From: Histoplasma ohiense
Taxonomy: Eukaryota; Ascomycota; Eurotiomycetes; Onygenales; Ajellomycetaceae
Length of the DNA: 64,000 nucleotides
Direction of reading: 5' to 3'
Assembly (NCBI GenBank): GCA_017607445.1
Contig: JAEVHH010000001.1
Coordinates: 3,100,001-3,164,000, forward strand
Shown: positions 23,044 to 35,358 of the stretch, piece after piece
How the letters are laid out: each line of letters opens with the position of its first letter
Numbering within the stretch: the first letter of the stretch is position 1
The notes under the pieces: generated by a model
Database searches by the model: none
What the model was told of the DNA's origin: nothing
The model's input: only the letters and a program-made list of their open reading frames with translations
Translations under genes and position numbers: made by a program

Positions 23044-25334
23044 AATCAGTATTGCCGACGACTAATGAATTTGGGGGGTTGAGAAGGGCTCTACAAGGAC
23101 TATGACAATTAAGGCTTTTTGATAAGTATTCTATTAACGGGCTGTATGAAATTGCTTAAATGGCGAAATATTGTTTTTACAAACTGTTTTTGCCGTTACT
23201 CTCCAAAGCCTTTTCAGATCCCTCCCCCTGGTTTCATTACAGGGTGGTTCGAACTTTGGGATGGATGTCAATGAGGGAAACATCCATTTCAAAAATTAAA
23301 ACCGAAAGTGAAGACCAAAAGTATGTGAAAAAAGGGAAAAATTCAATCACAACAATTGACAAGGAGGAAAAAGCACCATTGCAGCATTTCCCAAATTTGG
23401 GCCTCATGGCCCCCTTACGATGTATCTTAGAAGATATTTTCAATCATATTATGAATTTGTATTTTTTTCCCCCCCCCTATTTCTCCCCCCTTCTCACCGC
23501 ACTGTTTTCGGGGGGGGATGTATATTCCAATATTACGTTGAGATCATTTCATGCTGAAACGACAAAAAGGGGATGAAGCAAACCCCTGGAGAGGCGAAAA
23601 AAATTCCAGTCAAGGAGGAGAATGCCTTGGTAGCAGTTTGGTACACAATCTCGTGAGCGGCTGGAAGGGTTGATTGCCACAAAAGTAATATTAGCTTTTC
23701 GGAGCCTTCGAGATAGATTTCAAAGCCCATTGATAATAAATTCGCAATAGACGAAAGACCGTCTGTGTGGCTCGATCAGCTTTTCCTGGGCCTCATGCTA
23801 ACTAGCATCCTGAAACTATACAGTGCAGATGAATATAGTAAGTACAGTACATGTACATGTACATGGACAACAAACATACTTCAAGCAATGGAAGATCCTT
23901 GAGTGGAGGTGGATGGATCGACAATTAGAAAGCCTTCTAAACCGAGGTCTGAGGGGATGGCTTAACCTCTTTTTCTCAGGTGGAATAGGTAGTTGCACAT
24001 TGATATCGTTGCAATTTAGCTTTTTCAATCAGTCCGCTCTTTTTTTATGCCCACTCGAAAGAGTTGGTATTTCAGCAGAGGAAGAGCGGCTCCATTGGTG
24101 AATGAATACACTGTTCATCATAGATCCTATCCTGCATCCCGCGCCCCAAAATACCTGAGTCTGTAGAATCACTGAGCTTGGTATGCCACCTGTCAATAAC
24201 ATAATATAACTGAAAAAATTTGCCCACAAATGATGATGCCATTGCCGCTGTTGTATGCGCGAAACCCCTGTCGCAGGATTGCCTGTTCTAGCCTGGGACC
24301 TGGAATCCTGGCACCATTTTCATTTTTCCTTTATTTTGTTTTTTCTCGGGGATTTAAAGAAGAGAACAATGTGTTTTTATCCCAGCGACGGCGTATAGCT
24401 CAACGTCAGCTCAACAATGGAGATCACGAGAGAGGTCCAAAGCAATCCATGGATCCATTGTTGAAGCATCAACACTTGTATTGTAAAGCTTTGACCGATT
24501 AATTACACACTAGTCCTAATGTGGACACATAACCGCCCCTCCACATGGCTCGCTCACACACACTATCTCCCTCTCACAAACACAGGCAAGGACGGAGACA
24601 AGGCAATTGGACCCATTTGCACTGTTACAAGAAAATCTCTTGTTGTGAGATGGTGCGAGGGGCTAGTTGATAGATGAATCGGCCACAGAGTTATCCGTGT
24701 TGAAGTTGAAAGGGCTGGTGGAATTTTACCTATCTGGAGGGGGTACAAGCAAGAAAAATTGAGAACTGAAGGGCAGGATAGCAAAGCAAAGAAATCTCAA
24801 GCCCAATAATAAATAATACGCCAGATTTCTCTCTTGTTCGGGATAGCATCCCACTCTCCTTTTCCCCCACCGCCAACTTACCGCTCCCAATCCCGCCGCC
24901 GTTTCCCGCTCTCCGCTGCTCGCTTCCATCTGTTCCCGGTTCCCTGCACCTCGACGTGCTGCAGGACCCCATTTACGTATATTACGACCCGTCGTGTTCT
25001 GCCCCTGAGGACCGCCGGAAGTGCGCCTAGGGCGGGTTGGAGAAAAGTGGTATTTTATATTAATCTGATAGCGCCGTGTTGAGAAAGAAAAACAAAAAAT
25101 CCACGTAGGGGTTGTCCAGGGGTATATATATATATATATATATCTGCTCTTGGGAGGCACTAGGGATATCTAGCCATTGGCCATTGACCATTGGGTTTGG
25201 GAGGCATTATCTAGGAGTGGGTCAAGGACATATACACACACAGAGCGGGAGAGAGAGCGCGCGCGCGTGTGTGTGTGTGTGTGAAAGAGAGGGTGTGAGC
25301 GCTCCGTGAGGAAGGGAACGAAGGCGTGGAGAAG
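23044..25334. other. Intergenic, 3' region of the RRM gene and Gcs1 promoter
   Basis: No gene is seen. It contains a C7 and a G8 run near 23,470-23,520, a GTACATGTACATGTACATG palindromic stretch near 23,847-23,866, and microsatellites close to the Gcs1 start. Confidence 0.5.
25121..25292. repeat. Dinucleotide microsatellites upstream of Gcs1
   Basis: A (TA)n tract at about 25122-25143, and a compound tract at about 25231-25282 in which AC, GA, GC and GT dinucleotides follow each other. The second ends about 50 bases before the ATG, so it is probably transcribed in the leader. Confidence 0.9.
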
Positions 25335-27064
25335 ATGTCGAAGATTTGGGAGGTTGATCCAGAGACCAGGAGTAAGGTATGCTGTTTTCATTTGTTCTGA
25401 ATGTGTTTTGATTGTTATGCCTTATTATTCTTTTATTTCTTGTTTGCTGGTGGGGAGAAAAAGTGCTTGTGAATGGAGCCTGGGGGGTGGGGGGGTGGGG
25501 GCCGAGCGGGCGCTATGTGGTATAAAGTGTCAGTTAAAGCACTCAATGCTGATATTGCAGGAACGGTGAATCCACCGCATGACCCGTGCAAAATATAGCT
25601 CCTCCTAATCCAGAAGACCAAGGGCAATGATCGATGTTGTGATTGCGGCGCCCCGTCGCCTCAATGGGTTCGTTTTCCCCTTCCTTCCATGTTTCTTCCC
25701 AACTACGCATGTATACATAAGTATACAAATGGATCCCAGCATATTTTACTATGTGATGCACATTCTGACACAACATCGACACTAATCGCAACTTGCTCTG
25801 CCAATCAGGCCTCACCCAAATTCGGCACTTTCATCTGTCTAAATTGCGCTGGCACCCACCGAGGCCTGGGCGTACACATCTCCTTCGTTCGCAGCATAAC
25901 AATGGATGCTTTCAAGCTCGGCGAGACCCAGCGCATGGAACTCGGCGGCAATGATGCCTGGAAGTTCTTCTTCGACCATCATTCCTCGAATGTCGCGGAG
26001 GGTCGGACCTTTGAGGACTCGACTATCAAAGAGCGTTATGAGGGGGAAGTCGGGGAGGAATGGAAGGCAAGGTTGGCAGCGAAGGTTGAAGGGAGGGAAT
26101 ATGTGCCTGGCGAGGAGAAGAAGGTGCCAGCGTCGAGGGCAAGTACGCCGTCTATTTCTGCTATTGGCGGGGGCCGCGGCACCAGTGGTGATAAGAGTAA
26201 AACACCCACCAGGTCGATGTCGCCTGTGACACAGCAGGAGGTTCCGGGTACAGGGAGGAAAGAGCGAAATGAGGCCTATTTTGCATCATTGGGGGCAGAG
26301 AATGCGAATAGGCCGGAAAATGTAGCCCCCTCGCAGGGTGGGAAGTTTACAGGGTTTGGGGGTGGGATGCCGCTTCCCTCGGACGAAAAGGATGGAAATA
26401 GTCCTGGTGCCGTGATCCCTGGCTTGAATGATTTTCAGAATGATCCCGTTGCGGCGTTGACGAAGAGCTTCGGTTGGTTTGCGACTACGGTTGGAAAGGG
26501 GGCGAAGACGGTTAATGACTCTTACTTGCAGCCTGCTGTGAAGACGGTGTGTATTTCCTTTTTCCATATTCTTTTTTTTTTTTTTTTTTATCTCTTGAAT
26601 ATACCCTTCCGTCCCTCTATCTGCATTCCTTCCCCTTAGTTTCCCATAATGAAAGGTAAGTCCTAAAAACACAAAAACTAACAAATAAGACTAAACAGCT
26701 CGCCGAAACCGACCTAGCCGCGCAAGCCCGCATCGCCGCCTCAGAAGTAACACGAAATGTAACAACCGGTACACGCGGGGCCGCGGATGCCTTCACCCGC
26801 TTCGTCGAGGGACCTCCTTCAGAACAGCCGACACCGCGTAGGCCTGGTTCCGATTTTGGATCCCAAAGACAAAAGGTTGAGCCCGAGAGAAAGGATTTCT
26901 GGGATGATTTTGCTGCCCTGGGAGAGAACAAAAGGAGACCTGGGGCTATTGGGACGACGGCGATGCGAAGGGGGGGACCTCCCTCTGGTGATGCTGGCAG
27001 TGGTGGGGTGGGTACAAAGGTGAAAGATGGGGGCGGTGGTGGTGGCTGGGATGATAATTGGTAG
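25335..27064 (+). CDS. GCS1: ADP-ribosylation factor GTPase-activating protein (Gcs1/ArfGAP1 type)
   Basis: It stimulates GTP hydrolysis by Arf at Golgi and ER-Golgi membranes, controlling COPI vesicle traffic. Exons are 25335-25376, 25599-25667, 25809-26546 and 26699-27064, in frame, for 404 residues. The start MSKIWEVDPETRSK and the short second exon are conserved family sequence. The zinc finger is C27-x2-C30-x16-C47-x2-C50, split by an intron after QW. The arginine finger is R55 in THRGLGVH. After the GAP domain comes a Ser/Gly linker. Then follow ALTKSFGWFATTV and an amphipathic segment completed by the last exon (AETDLAAQARIAASEV), the part of the family that senses membrane curvature. 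The C-terminus is FWDDFAALG, a Gly run, and WDDNW. Intron 3 carries a long T run. No defects are seen. Confidence 0.95.
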
Positions 27065-28179
27065 ATTTCGTCGGTTACCTTCCGTCCCATTCTTTTCCTT
27101 TCCTTTTTATTTCCCTTGTTCGAGGTTAGAATTGGTGAATTGAATGGGATCTTTCCTTTTTCCATTCTTTTTTTTTTTTCTTTTTTCTTCTGTGGATTGA
27201 TGTCTCTTCTGGGTTGTCAACCTACCTCTCCAGCGCTTCGTTTTCCTCTCCTCCCCCTTCTTCTTTTCCCTCGCCATTTGCTCTGGTTCCTAAGAATTTT
27301 TAATATATCTTAACTTAAGCCATGTGTCATCCCTACAGTTTTTGGTATGAGGGGTTATAATAGATACATACAACCGACATATTTCTTAGGGCTACTAGCT
27401 GTATGGCTGTTTTAGAGATCCCCGATAACGTCGACACAAGACGTCTACTTTTTGTTAGAACGTTCAATCATCACCAGGGAGAGCCGCAGCACCATGTTCA
27501 TCCATGCAACACGCCTGGCTGTTAATTTTCACGCACGGAGCGCGGCCCATGAGTCGAGTGGAGAGCACTATTGTATTGGCATATTGCGCCTGAAATCTCT
27601 CTCCTTCGGAATGTGTGATGGCTTTTGGGACATAGATTGGGAGGGTGGTCTTGGTTTAAAAGCTTCGTGTCTCGCGAATATGCTGATGCAATTCATTACC
27701 CAAGCTTCCGTGACTTTACGGAGGTTCCACGGCTGTGCAATGCAAGTTCAAACAAGCGGACACTTGTTCAAACGGCGGAGGTGATATTGGTATTTACTAT
27801 TTGGCTGATGGCCTGGCTTAGCAGCTCCGTACCAAGGAGGGGTATTGAAAATTAAATATTCATTTCAATAACCAAAAACTGCTGCGTAGCTATCGATAGT
27901 ATGTAAATTACGAGCACCTGGTCTTATTAGACCGCTTTTGAAAAGCCAAATCTGAATGACCTGAGGAAAAAACTTCTCCTTTGGCTTGCTATGTTACAAA
28001 ATGAAAATTATCGTTGTTTCCGGTTCCCGTGTTAAGCAACTTCTGCAGACTGTGGTAGGAGCTATCTTCCCACTTTCGCTCCGTTGTGGGCAATGAGAAA
28101 CTATATTGGAATAGTTCAACAAGTTAGCTGGGGGAAGAAAAAAGGAAAGGAGGCGAAGAGAAAACCGCTTTTACAAATG
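27065..28179. other. 3' ends of convergent GCS1 and MEF2
   Basis: Between two stop codons on opposite strands. T-rich tracts just after GCS1 fit a 3' untranslated region. Short frames at 27452-27855 have no recognisable content. Confidence 0.5.
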
Positions 28180-30951
28180 TTAAATTCCCCTCAGAGCTGC
28201 CAAAACAGCTCTCTCCCTTTGGCTTTCCATTTTTTCAAACGTATCAACACTCATAACGAACGTTCCCCTCCCTCCAGTTAAGCTCCGTAAATGCTTCAGA
28301 TAGCCTACCATTTCCTTCAGTGGCACCTTGGCAGTTATAGTCCGCATTTTATTCAAGTTATTGCTAGTAGCAGCCATCGATGAGGATCCAAATTGGTCGG
28401 GAGGTACGTAGATCTTGGATACATCAATAGGGGGTAGGTCATCACCATTTGACATGGGTGATGATGAGGAAGAGGTCTCGATATCTTCATCGAGGGACAG
28501 AATGTGTCCACCTCGAGCTGATGATATATCATGCACAACAACGCCCATATTAGCGTCTGGGACACTGATGGTTACGTGCATGACTGGCTCCATAAGTACG
28601 ACTGTTGATGCCACCTCCTTAAGGGCAGTTTGAGTGGCATGGCGTACAGCAGCGGATAGAGCTGACGGGGTAGTTTCATTTCCAAAAAAATGAGTGTTTA
28701 TATCGAATGTGACCGTTACGTGTGTGTTTTGTAAGGGGAAGGAGTTTTTGGGGCCGCGGGATAACGCAGCAATGCAGCCGTTGTATAGGGATGTTTTTAT
28801 CACGGCAAGATTAAGGTGGCTGGGAAGGAGGTCTTCGGAGATTTTGGCGTTTTTGGAACTACTGCTGTTGGAGATAAGGCCCGGGGCGAGTATTGTGATG
28901 CGATTTCCATCTTGTTTTTCGTCAAGAAGAACGTTTTCATGCGCTTCGAGATGTTCCTCGTCGAATTCGTCGGGATTGAAGGGTTTAGCAAGCACCATGC
29001 AACCAGCCTTTCCCTTCCGGCCCGCAATTTCTTTGTCGAAGATTTTGGTTATTGAGGCCGAGGTCCCTGATATGCATTCGCGATAACCAATTTCAATTTG
29101 GCCCATAGAAGCTTTGACCTTGAAGTCATTAATTAGCCTGTCCCTGGCGATTTCAAGATGTAATTCGCCCATCCCGCTCAACAGAGTTTGACCAGAGTTC
29201 TCATCAATTGTAACATGGAGGCTAGGATCTTCTCGTAAAACCAATGTTAGCATTTCATGAAGGTGCTTTTCCTCGCTTAGACTGTGAGGTTCAAGGCTCG
29301 TAAAGAATACCGGTGGTGGAATAGGTATCGGGCGTAGTTGTAGTTTATTGAGCGGCTCTGGGGGGGCAGTCTTGTTTCCTGCATATGAAAGTAGTGTATC
29401 GCCGGTTCGAGCATATTTCAGTCCAACTATAACGCCGATATGCCCCGCTGGGATTGATTGCACTTCCACTGCTTCCGAAGCATACATTTTTAGAAGCCGA
29501 GGAGCCCGTTCTGATAAGTTAAGGTGTGTGTTAAATAGAGATGCGTTTCGGCTAATGGAACCAGAATACACCCGAACATAAACCAAAACACCCCTCTTAG
29601 CATCGCTCACTACCTTAAAAGCAAGAGCACATCCCTCAAGCTTTTCAAGGGCTGTTTGGGCCGCCGAGTATCCGGAAACATTTTTTTCTTTCTTCTTTTT
29701 CGTTGCAAGCTTCTTGTTTTCTTGCAAAATGAGGTTCCCATTCAATAGGCTTTTTAGGCCCCCTTTACCGGAGCCGATGCTAATTTCTGGGTCTGGCCGT
29801 TCGTTGGGACTTGGAAGGAGATTCACCACTTGATCAAGCAGAGGTTGAACGCCGATATTTCGGAAGCTTGCGCCGGCAAAGATAGGCATGACTCTTGTCT
29901 TCTTTGAACCGAGAAGGGTTCTTCGAAGACTCTCCAAAATCTCAATTGGTTTGACAGCTAGATGGTCCTCATTACGTTCCAAGAAATTTTCAACCATCGT
30001 TTCGTCGTGCTCGCTTAGAAGCTCGACAAGTGCGACCCGCGCTTTCTTCAATTCGCTTGCAAATATCTCATCCGTTTCCTCTAGCGTGGCCAAGTTGGAC
30101 ACTGTAATTTTCTTGCCATCACCACCTTCCTCCCAAAGGAGACCTTGGAGAGAAATCGCGTCACCAACACCCTGGAACCGGCCATAAGCAGACTCGAACC
30201 ACGGGATTTGACAGACGGCAGGCCAGCAGCCTAGTTTCGAACCTACTTCCTGCACAGTTTTCCCAAAAGCAGCTCCATCGCGATCAAGTTTATTAATATA
30301 CACAATACAAGGGATATGATATGTTGAGGCCTGATTCCAGACCTTCTCTGTCTGCGCTTCAACTCCTGCTACTCCATCTAGAATGCAGACCGCACCATCG
30401 AGGATCCGGAGAGAACGCAAAACTTCGAACGTGAAGTCTGCATGACCGGGGGTGTCGATAAGATTGATGGTATGTGACACTGCTGATCTGGGAAGTCCTC
30501 TAGCCTTTAGCTCTTCAGGTGTTGGTGTTGTATGTTCTTCTGGTGGTCGTGGAGGCCAATCGAATGTGATTGCAGCCGATTGGATTGTAATTCCTCGAGC
30601 TCTTTCAGCCGGAAGAAAATCGGTCACAGTGGAACCATCATCAACTTCTCCGATTCTTCTGGTAACACCGCTGTAATAAAGCATGCGCTCTGTTGTTGTT
30701 GTTTTACCAGCATCAATGTGAGCAATGATCCCAATATTCCGAACTCTGTCAAGGTCCACTGCAGACTCTGACGACTGAGCTCCATTAGTTGAATATCGGC
30801 GCAGAACTGAGTGAAAATATGGAGTTGGGATTGCTGGTAATATCCTAGTAGTCTTCCGGAGACACCTTGAACAGATCCACCTCGAGGGTAACCCAATTGG
30901 GATCATATTCGGCAAAAAGGAGAGTGAATGGGAGCGGAATGCAGTCCGCAA
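28180..30951 (-). CDS. MEF2: Mitochondrial ribosome-releasing factor 2 (EF-G2, Mef2)
   Basis: A translational GTPase of the EF-G2mt group. It works with mitochondrial ribosome recycling factor to split post-termination ribosomes in the matrix. It is a single uninterrupted exon of 923 codons. An Arg/Ser-rich presequence (about 60 residues, ending ...LRRYSTNG) is a likely mitochondrial targeting signal. The G domain has G1 AHIDAGKT (77-84), switch I RGIT (119-122), G3 DTPGH (166-170) and G4 NKLD (220-223). A Pro/Glu-rich insertion of about 25 residues sits between switch I and G3. Domains II-V follow, with the recognisable ENSGQTLLSGMGELHLE and the C-terminal REMVGY-type segment (KEMVGYLKHLRSLTGGRG). 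A downstream Met at residue 16 could be the true start. It is divergent from VPS17 across 486 bp. Confidence 0.93.
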   Translation of the reverse strand: MRTAFRSHSLSFLPNMIPIGLPSRWICSRCLRKTTRILPAIPTPYFHSVLRRYSTNGAQSSESAVDLDRVRNIGIIAHIDAGKTTTTERMLYYSGVTRRIGEVDDGSTVTDFLPAERARGITIQSAAITFDWPPRPPEEHTTPTPEELKARGLPRSAVSHTINLIDTPGHADFTFEVLRSLRILDGAVCILDGVAGVEAQTEKVWNQASTYHIPCIVYINKLDRDGAAFGKTVQEVGSKLGCWPAVCQIPWFESAYGRFQGVGDAISLQGLLWEEGGDGKKITVSNLATLEETDEIFASELKKARVALVELLSEHDETMVENFLERNEDHLAVKPIEILESLRRTLLGSKKTRVMPIFAGASFRNIGVQPLLDQVVNLLPSPNERPDPEISIGSGKGGLKSLLNGNLILQENKKLATKKKKEKNVSGYSAAQTALEKLEGCALAFKVVSDAKRGVLVYVRVYSGSISRNASLFNTHLNLSERAPRLLKMYASEAVEVQSIPAGHIGVIVGLKYARTGDTLLSYAGNKTAPPEPLNKLQLRPIPIPPPVFFTSLEPHSLSEEKHLHEMLTLVLREDPSLHVTIDENSGQTLLSGMGELHLEIARDRLINDFKVKASMGQIEIGYRECISGTSASITKIFDKEIAGRKGKAGCMVLAKPFNPDEFDEEHLEAHENVLLDEKQDGNRITILAPGLISNSSSSKNAKISEDLLPSHLNLAVIKTSLYNGCIAALSRGPKNSFPLQNTHVTVTFDINTHFFGNETTPSALSAAVRHATQTALKEVASTVVLMEPVMHVTISVPDANMGVVVHDISSARGGHILSLDEDIETSSSSSPMSNGDDLPPIDVSKIYVPPDQFGSSSMAATSNNLNKMRTITAKVPLKEMVGYLKHLRSLTGGRGTFVMSVDTFEKMESQRERAVLAALRGI

Positions 30952-31437
30952 TGGTTCCTAAGTTGACATTTAAAACCAGCAAGGCAATGACAAACAACCA
31001 GTGGACACATATAAATACTAGTATCCTTGTTGGCTGCGACTTGCAGAGCTGGTCAAACGAATTGTTTTCCTGCAATTAATGAACCAAAATTTACCCGCGA
31101 AGTCTAAAAGTCGGCGCTAAGACATTCAAGCGCCATTAGCGCCATCCGCAATCCATCAGCCTTCAACCTTCTATTGATGCCTTCTGCAGAGAGATACCAT
31201 CCTCGCGCTTGTAAAGCATCTCTTCGACTGTTATATCTTAGCAATCACCGAATTCCATAACGGAATTACGGCAATTTTTTTCTTGTTTCTCGCAGCTCCG
31301 ACCCTGAGACCTGGTACAATCACCCGTGGCTTGCCGGTGCCTCGTGCTTGTCCTGATTTCTCACTAATGTGCCCACGACCTCCTGTCTGGTAATCATACT
31401 TTCCCTTAAAATATCATTGAAACAAAGTGTTGCCATC
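30952..31437. promoter_or_regulatory. Divergent promoter of MEF2 and VPS17
   Basis: The 486 bases between the two start codons must contain both promoters. I see no consensus TATA box in the expected places, as is usual for housekeeping genes. An upstream in-frame ATG for VPS17 occurs at 31369. Confidence 0.6.
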
Positions 31438-33298
31438 ATGGACTATTCGTCACTTCCACACGATCCAGAACATCCTGTCGACTCATCCCCGTGGGGTTCG
31501 ACTTCACCTCGAGCCGATCGTACGTTCCCCGCATCTGACGTTCCTCCATCTCCGTTGTCTCCCCAGTCACCATATGGCGGCTCAGACAATGAACCCCATC
31601 AAGCTGAAGAGTCTGCAACGCGGGATCTATCTGAGCGACTCCACGGTTCCCAGATCGAAGACCAAATCCATCGAGAACCCACCATCCACCCTCGCTCCAA
31701 TTCTCAGCAACAACCTCCGCCTCGAGCACAAGTTTCGGCTAGATATCAAACTGGAGCAAGAAATAAAGTGCGCCCAAGTGCTCCCCAGTACAAATTACAG
31801 GCTAAAATTACGGGATTGGAGAGGACTGGAAAAAAGGATCCTATCTTGCGGTTTGACGTGCACGTACGTCCCAACCGTTCCCAATTGCAGACTCTGCGGT
31901 TTGCTAAATTTTACTACTGTAACAGACAAACATACCCAAGTTCCGAACGACGCAATTCCGCGACGTTCGTCGAACACATTCTGAGTTTATTAAGCTTGCT
32001 GATCATTTAATATCCTCCAACCCTGAGGCAATTGTGCCAGCCGTACCTCCTCCATTGACACCAGCTGGCGCAGGAACTGATGAGGATGAGATTCGGGTGA
32101 AAGCGTCAATGCAGAGATGGTTCAATTACGTTTGTGCCAATGACGCTCTTATGCAGGATGATGAGATGATTCTTTTCGTCGAGAGTGATTTCGGTTATAG
32201 CCCCGTCGTTAGAATGAAACAGCCAGCGACTGGAGTCCGGCGAAAGGTGCTGAAACAATTTGCACCTCCTCCAGATGATACGCCAGAACTACAAGATGCA
32301 CGCCCTGTTGTTAAATTGTTCTATTTGGGGACGATGGATACAGGCCAAAAGATAGACCGTGTTGTGAAAGCCAGAAAAAGTAAGCATACAAAGTCCCATA
32401 TGGTATCGACAGCGTTTAACTCTTTTTTAAAGGTCTTGCTCTCGCAGAATCCGATCTCGGCGTAAAAGTGGGCCAGATGCACGTCCAAGAAACCCACCCG
32501 GGCCTCGCTAATGCGTACCGTAAACTCGGGAAAGTAATTCAAGCAGTTGGTGACTACCACGCTGCACAGGGGACTGCAGAGGCCACTACCTTTGGTGACC
32601 CTCTAAATTACCACTCATCTGATGCCTTTATCGTCAAAGAGACCCTGACGAACCGACACATCCTGCTCCGGGAGTTGATACAAGCCCAACAGACCGCGCG
32701 AAGCAAGCGTGCCGCCGCCGACAGATTGAAGGGGAGCACCTCCGTTCGCCCTGAAAAGGTTGACGAAGCCATCAGCTCTCTCGAGGACGCGCAAGCCCAT
32801 GAAGAATACTTAACCAAGAAAACCCAACGCGTAACAGTTAACCTCCTTCAAGAAAAGCGTCGATGGTTCAAGCGTACGACGTCTGACATGCTACTCAGCA
32901 TCCGCGAATATACCCTCCGGGAAATAGAGGCTGAGCGTCGCACTCTTAGCACACTTGAAAGCGTCCGGGCAGACATCCGTTCAATCGACGCCTCTGGCGG
33001 CCTGAGCCGGCTGGGTCGCGAATCTCATCCTGCGGCTCGTCGGGCCAGCCTAGCAGCAAGTCAGGGTCCCAAAGGCGATGCGTGGAGTGGCGTACCGCGC
33101 CGCGGTGACAGCTTAAATAGAAGTATAAGTGGAAGTTTTATCTCACCTATTCTTGAGCATGAGGTTCAGTCTAATGGAGGGGGATCACATAGCCGCTCGC
33201 TCAGCGGGTCGGGAATGATTGGTCTGCCTGAGGAAGAGGATGACGATCGAGTGGACGCTAAAAATGCGGCAAGCCGCTTGGCCACAAGTACATTCTAA
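31438..33298 (+). CDS. VPS17: Retromer sorting-nexin subunit Vps17
   Basis: A membrane-bending subunit of the retromer, pairing with Vps5 on endosomes to recycle cargo receptors to the Golgi. Exons are 31438-31863, 31926-32379 and 32433-33298, in frame, for 581 residues. A disordered N-terminus (Ser/Pro) precedes a PX domain at about residues 115-245 (LQAKITGLERTGKKDPILRF, then TNIPKFRTTQFRDVRRTHSEF with the RRTHSEF phosphoinositide region). A long helical BAR-type region extends to about residue 500 (KVGQMHVQETHPGLANAYRK... EEYLTKKTQRVTVNLLQEKRRWFKR). The tail is Ser/Gly-rich and ends in acidic residues. The start at 31438 has a good context, GCCATCATGG. The first intron restores the PX motif and cannot be skipped. 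Confidence 0.9.
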
Positions 33299-33605
33299 GA
33301 GCCGGCATGATTTGTAGATTATGACGAGATATTATCATCTTCTCTTCCTCTGCTCCTTCCTTTTGCGCATGGCAGCCGCCACTGAAAACTTGCCCTTCTG
33401 CGTCACTTTTCTCTTTATTCATATTCTACTTGCTCCGTACTTGTTTTTTTTTGACGAAATTCACCTTGTTTCATAATATGAATTCGTGATTTATAGTCAC
33501 ACTTAACATACCCATTGCGCCACAATAACCAAACAAAAGAAATAATAATACAAACGAGAAAATCTGACTCTTACAGCCCACTCCCACAATTCCCCCACTT
33601 CCCAC

Positions 33606-35358
33606 TCACCACCCTCTTGGCGTCGCTGCTCTTCGCTTCCCGTCCTCGACCAGTTCCCCCAACCCCACAGCCACCAAAGACGTCTCCACTCGCGCCACCT
33701 GTGCCCGTGTTTGCCTCTCCCCCACGCCTGCAAGCAGACCCTCGTCTTCAACAACTCTCAGGACGCGCGCCAACTGCGAGTCTACTTGATATTTGCCATA
33801 TTCTGGCGTGGTGGAGTGCGGGAGAAGACCCGCATGGCCCCTCTCAACATTACCTACTTCTACGGTCAGTCTTGTGAGAGACTGCCGTAGGGTGGAGATC
33901 GCTGAGAGGGATTGCGAGGTTGTCGAGCTCAGAGCGGTGTAGGCCTCGCGAAGGGCTTTATTCTGGGTTTGGAGGACTGCGAAGGCATTAAAGTTATTAG
34001 TTGCTTTCTGATGTTGTCAGGGGAATGGTGAGGTGGAAGTGAGGGTTAGATGAAGCTGTCAGGAAAACGAATGTTGCAACTGTTGAGGCACGTTCGAAAA
34101 CTGGATCTATGATGGGAATGGGAATAACTCACTCCTCATCTCTCGCTCCGGCGCTCGCTTTGCCCTCTCTTCTGCCTCCTCCCTCAGGGCCCTCATGAGC
34201 TTCCTTCCCGCAACCGGGGGCTCTGTAAAGTTCATTGTCAGCATTGCGGACGGGGAGCGTCGAGTTAATGGCATTTTGAGTGGACATATCGCAGATGAGG
34301 AAACACAAGGGGCAAGGGGTCTCAACCTCCTGCTATCTCTAGAGGAGATGAAAGCCCACGGGCTTACACATTAAGGGTTGGGTCAATATGCCACTTGGAT
34401 AGATAGCAAGAGAAGCAGAGCAAGGGATGGTATTGTGTATCAACACAGCAGAGATATGAGGGGGTGGATGAAAAATGAAAGGGGGGTGAAGGTGAAAGTG
34501 AGTATCAGAACCTCCTGAGAGTAAACAAGTGGCAGACAAAGAGTGAAGTGAGTCTTCCTTCACTGTTGCAAAGAGTTTAAACAACCTTGGAAGTGACTTA
34601 CCACCTGCTTTCACTTGTCTTGGCGCATCAGCGACCCTTCCTGTCTTATGATGTGCATAGAGACATTCATCCACAGTGTATTTGCACTTGCCCTTCTCAT
34701 TCCACCACCAGCAAGTGAGATGCTTGACTGAAGGCCTTTCCTTTCTTGATTCAGAAGTGCTGGGTCTTGACTTAGATTGCCGCAAACCCTGCTGTGAGAT
34801 ACTTCTCTGCATATCTTGACTCATTGATTGAATTTGAGGGTGAGGTTGAGACTGAGAGGTCTGATATATTTGCTGTACTTCAGCTTGCTGCCCCATTGTG
34901 AATGATAGAGAATGTCTGCCTTGAAGAGGGAATTGGTTCCCATTGTTCTGCACATGTGGGGTGTCTACTCTTAGCTGTGGTGTCTGCAAAGGTCTATTTT
35001 CTTCTTGCTGAGCCTGTCTCATTCCATTCGCCATTTCAAGAATGTGTCTATCTGATACACTTCCCTGCAAGCCTGTGAAAAAAGATTGTTGTGCAGTGTT
35101 TGGCATTGAATTGGGTTGAAATGAAAATCTTGACATCAGATGGAACTCTTCACTGGTGAGAAGTGATGCTCTTGCCTGGCTTGTTTGAATTTCAGGACAC
35201 CATGTGGTTGTGGGATGGACGCCTGCTAGCCTATTCGTTTCTAGTATGTCAGCAGTCAGAGACTGGCTCTGTCGAGAATACTCCACGGGAATTGGTCCAG
35301 GGCTATCCAGCGGGTCAAGCATTCTAGAATGGAGAAAGGAGGGATCCTGTTCAGCCAT
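33606..35358 (-). CDS. CCCH zinc-finger protein with C-terminal coiled coil
   Basis: Two apparently separate frames belong to one gene. Exons are 34602-35358, 34133-34222 and 33606-33976 on the minus strand, in frame, for 405 residues. The join at 34601/34223 gives DAPRQVKAG-EPPVAGRKLMRAL, the continuation expected after this type of finger. The first part is Gln/Ser-rich and disordered. The finger TCWWWNEKGKCKYTVDECLYAHH is C-x8-C-x6-C-x3-H, a CCCH variant that usually binds RNA. Heptad-like sequence follows (REEAEERAKRAPEREM, then LQTQNKALREAYTALSSTTSQSL and ISTLRQSLTRLTVEV), a likely coiled coil. The frame remains open upstream to 35499 (alternative start, 452 residues). It also reads on through the 379-nt intron to a stop at 34339. 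The function is unknown; RNA binding is inference. Confidence 0.75.
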
